From positions 71,257-122,157 of the forward strand of contig JAGBCA010000001.1 of assembly GCA_017938205.1 (NCBI GenBank): DNA of 50,901 nt. The letters run 5' to 3'. The notes under the pieces are model-generated. The model searched no databases. It saw only the letters and a list, made by a program, of their open reading frames with translations, and was not told where the DNA came from. This DNA is from Clostridia bacterium (GTDB lineage Bacteria; Bacillota; Clostridia; Oscillospirales; CAG-272). Positions 45,263 through 50,901 of this stretch are shown here, one piece after another (the first letter of the stretch is position 1; each line of letters begins with the position of its first letter). The translations under genes were made by a program, and so were the position numbers.

Positions 45263-45303
45263 AAAAATTGCGATATACCTTTTGGATATATCGCAATTTT
45301 TTT
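45263..45303 (+). terminator. terminator of dnaJ
   Basis: AAAAATTGCGATATA and TATATCGCAATTTTT form a 15-bp stem (plus CC/GG with one bulged A) followed by Ts. It also lies at the end of the convergent lipoprotein gene. Confidence 0.9.
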
Positions 45304-45305
45304 AT

Positions 45306-45938
45306 TCAGTTCCATTCCCGCTCGGCGGTGATGGAAGGAAGGTTTTTAAAAAAATCCGTTTCGGAGCTGAGCGATCTCAGATGCACGGTGATCCTTTTGC
45401 CCGTGATCTCTGCTACGGTGCCTTCGGCAGCAAGACGGCGAAAGGCTTTTCCGTTTTCGCCGCCGTGGGATACGAAATAGATCGCGTCTGTCACACAAAA
45501 GCGCTCGGCTTCGGCATCAATAAAGGAGAAACGGTATCCTCCGTCTGTTTTTTCGAAGGTTATATTTTCCTTAAGCGCCTCGATCGTGTTAGCACTTCTG
45601 TCAAATTTTGCGGGATAGGCTCCCTCGATCCTCACGCCATGATCGTCAAAGCTTCTTTTATATTTGAAGCCGATGGAAACGAAATCACCATCCTTTAAGA
45701 CGTACGCATCGTTTTCGTTTTCCTCGTATCCGTCAAAGCCCGCGTAGCAATGCTCGCTTTGCGGGATCTCGACCTCGCCGACGTCGGGGATATAAACGAC
45801 CAACCGACCGACTTCGGAAGAGAAGCGGATCACGCCGTAATACTGCTCGCGGCGGTAGCCGTCGCTGTGACAGCCGAGCATCGTGAGCAAGCAAAGAGCG
45901 GAGAGAAGGATAAGAGCGATGCGCTTGGCTTGTTTCAT
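45306..45938 (-). CDS. predicted lipoprotein, last gene of the minus-strand unit
   Basis: The 210-residue product starts with a lipoprotein signal (MKQAKRIALILLSALCLLTMLGC; lipobox TMLGC). The mature part is beta-rich with VGRLVVYIPDVGEVEIPQ, an acidic GYEENENDAY and ITGKRITVHLRSLS; no known domain is recognised. ATG at 45938 follows GGAGAG, and longer frames would drop the signal. It begins 23 bases after the AEC transporter gene and is probably co-transcribed. Confidence 0.75.
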   Translation of the reverse strand: MKQAKRIALILLSALCLLTMLGCHSDGYRREQYYGVIRFSSEVGRLVVYIPDVGEVEIPQSEHCYAGFDGYEENENDAYVLKDGDFVSIGFKYKRSFDDHGVRIEGAYPAKFDRSANTIEALKENITFEKTDGGYRFSFIDAEAERFCVTDAIYFVSHGGENGKAFRRLAAEGTVAEITGKRITVHLRSLSSETDFFKNLPSITAEREWN

Positions 45939-45961
45939 TTTTTCTCTCCTTTCGTTGCGGA

Positions 45962-46936
45962 TCAGAATATGCCGAGCAGGCGCAGGGCGTAGGTGCAGAG
46001 GAAGATCGTGAAGGCCGAGATAATGGTGGTGAAAACGAGGATCTGCCCTGCAAGGGCGTGATCGCCGTCCATTTCCTGCGCCATCGGCACGGTGGAAACC
46101 GCGAGGGGCGTTGCAAACAGCGCGATGAACACGGCGAAATGCCCGCTCTCGAAGCAGCCGAGCAGCAAAGCACCGCCGATGCCGAGGATCGGAACGATCA
46201 CGCAGCGCAGAAGAACGCCGATCGTGATCTGCCGCTTGAGCGCGGGGATCGCGGAAAACTCGAAGTTTGCACCGAGGCAAAGAAGGGCGATCGGAGTGGC
46301 AACGCCGGATAGATCATTGAGCACCTTATAAATGGGTGTGATATGCGTGAGGCGGAGACCGATCCCGAGATGCGAAAAGAGCATACGGCAAAGAAGCAAC
46401 AGGCAGCCGCAGGCAATGCCGAGGATCAATGGGTTTTTGAGAATGCCGAGAAGAATGCTCTTGTAGCTCGCCTTTTTGTCCGAAAACAGGGTGAGGCAGA
46501 ACACCGCAAGAATGTTGAAGACCGGGATCATAAAGGCGCTCATGATCGTGGAGAGGATCGCGCCCTCCTCACCGAAAAGCGCGGTGGCGAGCGGAATGCC
46601 GATCAGCGCATAATTGGAGCGGAAGATCGCCTGCAAAACAACGCCGCGCTGCGATCTCTCGGGCACGAGGCGGCAGATCGGCCACAGCATCACGAGAAAA
46701 AGCACCAGCAAAAAGCCGATCCCCCAAAGGATGTAGGAAAAATCGATGGTTGTGCCAAGCTCGATCTTGTATACGTTCAGCGCCAGCATGATCGGCAAAA
46801 AAACGCGGAACACGATCTTGTTCAATTGTGAGGCCACCGGCTTCGGCAAAAGCCCGATGCGCTTCAGAATATAGCCGAGAAGCACAAAGAGAACGATGGG
46901 GGCGATGGCGTTCAGGGCAAAAAGAAAATCTTGCAT
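45962..46936 (-). CDS. AEC-family transporter (auxin efflux carrier fold)
   Basis: The 324-residue product has about ten membrane helices in two repeats of five, with the family landmarks FVLLGYILKRIGLLPKPVASQLNKIVFRVFLP at the start and FRSNYALIGIPLATALFGEEGA in the first half, and GVATPIALLCLGANFEF in the second. Bacterial AEC proteins export or import organic acids such as malate or malonate; the substrate here is unknown. It lies 68 bases after the tandem paralogues and may move their substrate or product. Confidence 0.92.
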   Translation of the reverse strand: MQDFLFALNAIAPIVLFVLLGYILKRIGLLPKPVASQLNKIVFRVFLPIMLALNVYKIELGTTIDFSYILWGIGFLLVLFLVMLWPICRLVPERSQRGVVLQAIFRSNYALIGIPLATALFGEEGAILSTIMSAFMIPVFNILAVFCLTLFSDKKASYKSILLGILKNPLILGIACGCLLLLCRMLFSHLGIGLRLTHITPIYKVLNDLSGVATPIALLCLGANFEFSAIPALKRQITIGVLLRCVIVPILGIGGALLLGCFESGHFAVFIALFATPLAVSTVPMAQEMDGDHALAGQILVFTTIISAFTIFLCTYALRLLGIF

Positions 46937-46972
46937 TTTTTATCCTTTATTTTTTTGAAAAGTTGTGTTTTT

Positions 46973-46990
46973 GTAAATAATAGTTTACCA
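46973..46990. repeat. 18-bp near-palindrome, inverted copy
   Basis: TGTAAATAATAGTTTACC. Bases 46974-46989 are the exact reverse complement of 12513-12528. It lies in the 68-base T-rich gap between two minus-strand genes. Confidence 0.65.
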
Positions 46991-47004
46991 TTCTTTGTGT
47001 TTTT

Positions 47005-48171
47005 CTATATTTCGATCTCAAACGTGTCGTTCTCGGACGTGATCTCGTAGGTCTTGAAGTTCTTTTTCTCCTCATAGAGAGTAACCGTCGTGCCGGGAGT
47101 CGCAGAGGGGACGATGCCGTTTTTGAGGCTGATATAAAGTGGCGCTTTTCTTCCGCAATTTAAGGCGCGCGCCTCGGCAAGGTCGAAGCGATAACCCTTT
47201 TCGGTGCGTTCCGTCCTTGCGTAGTAATGGTAGAAGCCCTGTGCGGTAGCAAAGGCAATATCTCTTGCCATCATCGTGCCGAATTTTTCGGCCTCGCGAT
47301 TGTAAAACTCGATCCAGAGCGAAACGCATTCGGGATTCTTTCTCGGATTGAAGCGCAGAATGTTCGGCCAATGATACCCATGTCCCGCCATTCTCGGCTT
47401 TCCCTCCTCGTGGAAGGGTGGGAGCATCTCCACGGGATCGAAGTCGTAAACGTTCCATTTGGGGCTCTTGGGATATTTATAGGAGGCGTGCAGGCAGGGA
47501 AGCCCCTCCAGATTGAACATTGGCGGCTGCAGGTCGCAGAAGGAATCAAACCAATATTCGATGCCTGCCTCCTTTAGCCATTTTGCGAGGGGGCGCAGAT
47601 CCTCGGTCGCCGTGCCGCAGGTGCCGCCGGGCGCATCGAAGGTGCGGATTTTCTGACCGAAGCCCCAGGAATTGTAAATCTTGAAGAAAAGCTCCATGCG
47701 ACGGTCAAAATCCCATTTTTCCAAGGGGAGCGAGCGATCCAAGCCGTAAAGCTCCTTGGCGCGGAAAAATTCACTCTCATGGATGCGCTTTCCCTCGTCG
47801 GTATATGCGCCGTGGGAAACGCCGTGCAGAGCCAGCTCCATGTATTTCGCGTTGCACATATAATCGGCAAAGCTCTCCATTTTTTTGATATCGATCTCTG
47901 CCGCTCTGTTCCATCCCTCGGGATCGTGGGTGATGCCCTTTTGTCCGCGCAGGAGGTTATCCTTATCCCAGTCCATCATACAGACGTGGCAAAGGATCTT
48001 CTGATTGAAGGCCTTGCCGAGCATTTCAACGGCCTCGTAGTCCTCCATTGTGTGGTAGCGCGGTATGCCCGTGCGCGATTGCTCGCCCGAAAGGCGCATA
48101 TCGTTTCCTTTATCCCATGCAACGTCATCCAAACCGATCTGGATGGCAACGGGGATGATCATATTCTCCAT
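47005..48171 (-). CDS. tandem paralogue A, unrecognised (deacetylase-like barrel?)
   Basis: The 388-residue product has no signal peptide. It shares blocks with the next gene: VAIQIGLDDVAWDKG, TGIPRYHTMEDYEAV, DWDKDNLLRG, THDPEGWNRAAEI, a His pair HGVSHGAY, WDFDRRMELFFKIYNSWGF, a PGGT turn, YDFDPVE, and HWPNILRFNPRKNPE. The LDD and His-x3-His blocks resemble the metal site of NodB-type polysaccharide deacetylases, but I cannot place the family. The C-terminal 70 residues look like a beta domain (TPGTTVTLYEEKKNFKTYEI). The gene starts 21 bases after its paralogue's stop. Confidence 0.72.
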   Translation of the reverse strand: MENMIIPVAIQIGLDDVAWDKGNDMRLSGEQSRTGIPRYHTMEDYEAVEMLGKAFNQKILCHVCMMDWDKDNLLRGQKGITHDPEGWNRAAEIDIKKMESFADYMCNAKYMELALHGVSHGAYTDEGKRIHESEFFRAKELYGLDRSLPLEKWDFDRRMELFFKIYNSWGFGQKIRTFDAPGGTCGTATEDLRPLAKWLKEAGIEYWFDSFCDLQPPMFNLEGLPCLHASYKYPKSPKWNVYDFDPVEMLPPFHEEGKPRMAGHGYHWPNILRFNPRKNPECVSLWIEFYNREAEKFGTMMARDIAFATAQGFYHYYARTERTEKGYRFDLAEARALNCGRKAPLYISLKNGIVPSATPGTTVTLYEEKKNFKTYEITSENDTFEIEI

Positions 48172-48192
48172 AGTAAAAACCTTCTAAATTTT

Positions 48193-49368
48193 TCAAATAA
48201 AAATTTCAAAAACGTTTTCGTTATGCTTGATCTCATAGGTGTCAAAATCCTTATGCTCCTCGTAAAGCGTGAGCGTGGCACCGCCCTTTGCGGTCGGGCG
48301 AATGCCCTTCTTAAAGGAGACGTAGAGCGTGTCGGGATGGTGGGCGCTCTTTCTTGCCTTGGCTTCGGAGACGTCGAAGCGGTAGCCATCGGCGGTCTTT
48401 TCGATTCCCGTGTGGTGATGATAGAAGAGCTGATTGCCCGCAAAGGCGAGATCCTTTGAGAGCATCGTGCCGAACACCTCGGCCTCGGCCTTGAAATAAT
48501 CGATCCAGCGGCCGATGCTTTCCGCGTTGCGCTTCGGATAGTAGCGCAGAATGTTCGGCCAGTGCATCGAGAAGGTGGCAACGCCGCCGCGATTGTCGTG
48601 CGAAACGAAGTGGCCGAGCACCTCGGGATCAAAGTCATAAGAGTCCCAGGGCGGGCTTGCGAAGGTGCCGGGCATGGCGCCGCCGCTTGTCACGCAGGTA
48701 ACGCCGCTGACCGAGCGCACGGGATCCTTGAAGCAGTATTTGTTCGTCCAGTTGCGGATGCCGAGATCGTAAAGCCAACCTGCCAGCGTTTCGATGCCTT
48801 CAAGGTCACCGTACGTGCCGCCGGGGGAAACGAAGTTTTTGATCTCCTTTTTAAAGCCCCAGGACTTGTATATTTTGAAGAAAAGCTCCATGCGGCGGTC
48901 AAAATCCCACTTCGGGATCGGGCCGTCCTTTTCTATGCCGGGAACGGACGCTTTTGTATGGAAGAATTCATGCTCGTGGAGCATTTTGCCGTTTTCATCG
49001 TAACAGCCGTGAAGGAGCCCATGAATGGTGATGTCAAAGCTATCGGAGCTGTCCATCAGCGCGGCGTAGCGCTCAAATTCCTTGACGTTGATCTCGGCGG
49101 CTCTGTTCCAGCCGTAGGGATCGTGCGTGATGCCGACTTCTCCGCGCAGGAGATCGTCCTTATCCCAATCCGCGAGGCAAAGCGGAGTAACGATGCGCTG
49201 ACCGATGCCCTTGCCGAGCAGGTGCACGGCCTCGTAATCCTCGTAGGTGTGATAGCGCGGAATGCCCGTGCGCGTGGCCTGTCCCTTGTGATACAGATTT
49301 GCACCGTTGTCCCATCCGATGTCATCAAAGCAGACCTGCAAAGCGATCGGGATACAGATTCTGTCCAT
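48193..49368 (-). CDS. tandem paralogue B, unrecognised (deacetylase-like barrel?)
   Basis: The 391-residue product is a clear paralogue of the following gene along its whole length: IPIALQVCFDDIGWDNG, TGIPRYHTYEDYEAVHLLGKG, DWDKDDLLRGEVGITHDPYGWNRAAEI, HGLLHGCY, WDFDRRMELFFKIYKSWGF, SPGGTYGD, YDFDPE, HWPNILRYYPKRNAES, then a beta-rich C-terminus. No signal peptide. ATG at 49368 follows AAGGAA; the promoter at 49418-49446 serves it and probably the three genes after it. Function unknown; a cytoplasmic sugar-modifying or hydrolase role is a guess. Confidence 0.75.
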   Translation of the reverse strand: MDRICIPIALQVCFDDIGWDNGANLYHKGQATRTGIPRYHTYEDYEAVHLLGKGIGQRIVTPLCLADWDKDDLLRGEVGITHDPYGWNRAAEINVKEFERYAALMDSSDSFDITIHGLLHGCYDENGKMLHEHEFFHTKASVPGIEKDGPIPKWDFDRRMELFFKIYKSWGFKKEIKNFVSPGGTYGDLEGIETLAGWLYDLGIRNWTNKYCFKDPVRSVSGVTCVTSGGAMPGTFASPPWDSYDFDPEVLGHFVSHDNRGGVATFSMHWPNILRYYPKRNAESIGRWIDYFKAEAEVFGTMLSKDLAFAGNQLFYHHHTGIEKTADGYRFDVSEAKARKSAHHPDTLYVSFKKGIRPTAKGGATLTLYEEHKDFDTYEIKHNENVFEIFI

Positions 49369-49417
49369 TTGAAATTCCTTCTTTTCATATTTTTGTGCCT
49401 CTCGGCACAGCACTCTC

Positions 49418-49446
49418 AGTATATCACACCCGGGGAGAAAAGTAAA
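49418..49446 (-). promoter_or_regulatory. sigma-A promoter of the tandem-paralogue operon
   Basis: Minus strand TTTACT (49441-49446), 17-base spacer, TATACT (49418-49423). Confidence 0.7.
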
Positions 49447-49502
49447 CCCCTTTTCGTCTTACGAAAAACCGAATTTTTAACAAAAGATTTTTTTCTTGCT
49501 TA

Positions 49503-49531
49503 TTTACATACGCTTTTGTATATGATAAAAT
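49503..49531 (+). promoter_or_regulatory. promoter of the Gly/His-rich membrane protein gene
   Basis: TTTACA (49503-49508), 17-base spacer, TAAAAT (49526-49531). Confidence 0.62.
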
Positions 49532-49595
49532 ATAGGTAAGAGAGCGATTATCGATCGCTTTGATTCAGAAACTGTATTTTTAGGAGGATGTGCAT

Positions 49596-50603
49596 ATGGC
49601 AGGACCCGGAGGAGGCGCACGCGGAGGCGGCGGAGGCCGCGGCTTTGGCGGAGGCGGTGGCGGTAGCTTCGGAGGAGGCGGCGGCAGAGGCTTCGGCGGT
49701 GGAGGCGGATTCCACGGTGGACCGAGACCTCCGCATCATCACCATCATTACGGATGGGGCTGGGGATGGCACCGTCCGCATTACGGTTATTACGGTGGCG
49801 GCGGCTGCCTTGGCGGTCTGCTCGGCCTGATCCTTGCGCCCGTGATCGTGATCGTGATGGCGGCGGCACTCCTTTTCTTCTCGATCAGCAGTATGGTCAG
49901 CGATATTTCCACGGGCGGCTCGTATCAATGGGATGAGCGCGCCCTGCAGACCTATGCGGGGCAGCAGTATGATGCGATCTATACGAAGGAAGAGACCTAT
50001 AATGACAATATCATGATCCTCTTCCTTGCCGATAAGGAGAGCGATTACACCTATGCTTATATTGGCTGGACGGGTGATAATATTGCCGATGACGTGGACG
50101 TGATGTTCGGAAACGAAAGCACCACACTTGGCAGGGCGTTTGAGAGCTCCATGCCCGAAATGTTTGAAAATTCGCTTTCTAAGAACCTGCGCAGCGTGGT
50201 GCAGAAGATGCAGTCCGCCGTGCTCACGGTGGGTGATCGCTTCGTGGATGCCCCCACGGCTGAGGCGCAGGCACCGAAGTTCGTTAACAATTCCACCTTC
50301 GCTATCACGCAGGACACCGTGCAGAATGCGCTGAATGAGTTTTATGCACAAACGGGCATTTCCATGTCGCTCGTTGTGGCGGATATGGATGCCGTGTTTG
50401 AGAAGGGGCTGGACGGCTCAACGATCGTGATGCTCGTGCTCGGCGCAGGCCTTCTGATCCTGGCGATCGTGCTGATCGTGCGCGCCGTGAGAAACAAGAA
50501 AAACGGCGGCGGAAATAATGGCGGCGGGAATGGCGGATCGGGTACGAATTATAACGGTCAGGGCGATCCGAGGTATAATCCCTACAACAATATGCGCTTT
50601 TGA
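49596..50603 (+). CDS. Gly/His-rich two-helix membrane protein
   Basis: The 335-residue product opens with about 40 residues of GGGGRGFGGG-type repeats, then a His/Trp/Tyr-rich patch (PPHHHHHYGWGWGWHRPHYGYY), a membrane helix (about 71-97), a soluble domain of about 200 residues (WDERALQTYAGQQYDAIYTKEETYNDNIMILFLADKE...), a second helix (GSTIVMLVLGAGLLILAIVLIV) and a Gly/Asn-rich tail. The soluble part is reminiscent of TPM-type domains, but I cannot assign it. The His patch might bind metal. ATG at 49596 is 8 bases from AGGAGG; a GTG at 49590 is too close to that site. Confidence 0.82.
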   Translation: MAGPGGGARGGGGGRGFGGGGGGSFGGGGGRGFGGGGGFHGGPRPPHHHHHYGWGWGWHRPHYGYYGGGGCLGGLLGLILAPVIVIVMAAALLFFSISSMVSDISTGGSYQWDERALQTYAGQQYDAIYTKEETYNDNIMILFLADKESDYTYAYIGWTGDNIADDVDVMFGNESTTLGRAFESSMPEMFENSLSKNLRSVVQKMQSAVLTVGDRFVDAPTAEAQAPKFVNNSTFAITQDTVQNALNEFYAQTGISMSLVVADMDAVFEKGLDGSTIVMLVLGAGLLILAIVLIVRAVRNKKNGGGNNGGGNGGSGTNYNGQGDPRYNPYNNMRF

Positions 50604-50680
50604 CGGGCTGTCGCCTTTTGGCATCTTTTTTCGTTTTCTTCCTCTCGACGTAGATAAAAAACAATTCTTAAATAAAAAAA

Positions 50681-50717
50681 GAGGGTAGCTCAAGTTGCAA
50701 AAACTTGAGCTACCCTC
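50681..50717 (-). terminator. perfect 16-bp hairpin, minus-strand terminator
   Basis: GAGGGTAGCTCAAGTT/AACTTGAGCTACCCTC with a 5-base loop. The T tract (A run 50674-50680 on plus) is on the minus-strand exit side, so it should end a transcript coming from beyond the right edge. Confidence 0.8.
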
Positions 50718-50901
50718 GAATGCGTTAAGGGGATAGGGGGATTTGGAGCGAAAATTTTCGTTCTTCGAGGCGTGAGGCGTACAAAAGTACGTCGAGCCTC
50801 GAAAACGGAAATAGAAAATGACTAAAATTTGATGGAGAAATTCGCAGAATTTCAACCTTAGATCATATTTTTTAGCTCATTTATCAAAAAAAGTGAGTTT
50901 T
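50718..50901. other. hairpin-rich non-coding end of window
   Basis: No gene recognised. It holds nested stems TTCGAGGC/GCCTCGAA (50764-50771, 50796-50803) around CGTAC-AAAA-GTACG, and GAAATTC-GCA-GAATTTC (50837-50853). It may be a structured leader of a minus-strand transcript or part of another repeat element. Confidence 0.45.

Overview
The window looks like the replication-origin neighbourhood of a spore-forming, anaerobic-type Bacillota (class Clostridia; a gut lineage is plausible but not shown). The reasons are the dnaA-dnaN-recF-remB-gyrB-gyrA cluster, spoVAC/AD/AE spore-channel genes, HrcA/CIRCE control of grpE-dnaK, RNase J, four perfect ParB (parS) sites, many strict sigma-A promoters with 17-bp spacers, strong AGGAG-type ribosome sites, and GC-moderate coding DNA interrupted by very AT-rich intergenic islands.

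Layout. 1-2898 (minus): large BspA-like leucine-rich-repeat lipoprotein cut by the window edge. 3165-5783: alaS. 5.8-9.4 kb: T-rich non-coding DNA, a histidine phosphatase, then about 2 kb of non-coding DNA that carries the four parS sites. 9.4-12.2 kb: parA, parB and a membrane protein. 12.7-17.1 kb (minus): phosphopantetheinyl transferase, RNase J, a two-part XRE protein and a lipoprotein. 17.1-26.0 kb (minus): gyrA, gyrB, remB, recF, dnaN and dnaA, with oriC between dnaN and dnaA (DnaA-box cluster, DnaA-trio). 26.1-29.0 kb: the spoVA genes, split by a TIM-barrel isomerase-like gene and a hairpin-rich repeat. 29.1-31.2 kb: three small or membrane genes facing an XRE repressor gene, with an operator palindrome over the shared promoter. 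31.4-37.8 kb: ileS (type 2), a VTT/DedA-like membrane protein, an amidase-domain protein and a single-domain GMP synthase. 37.8-39.8 kb: a 1.9-kb accessory islet next to guaA bounded by GATACC-N5-GATACC repeats, carrying a type III toxin-antitoxin system (pseudoknot RNA antitoxin plus ToxN/AbiQ-like ribonuclease) and two AT-rich genes. 40.2-45.3 kb: hrcA-grpE-dnaK and dnaJ. 45.3-49.4 kb (minus): a probable four-gene transcript with two tandem paralogues of an unrecognised family, an AEC transporter and a lipoprotein. 49.6-50.6 kb: a Gly/His-rich membrane protein.

How it fits together. DnaA, DnaN, RecF and gyrase sit around oriC; ParA/ParB and the parS cluster, about 15 kb away, would segregate the origin. 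The chaperone operon is wired to HrcA through CIRCE. The most interesting accessory item is the type III toxin-antitoxin locus: its three RNA units differ in sequence, yet each keeps the same pseudoknot pairing pattern. Other layers of interest are three hairpin-punctuated repeat arrays, each with its own spacer word, and a recurrent 18-bp motif (TGTAAACTATTATTTACA-like) confined to T-rich intergenic islands. No tRNA, rRNA, CRISPR array, transposase or integrase was recognised.
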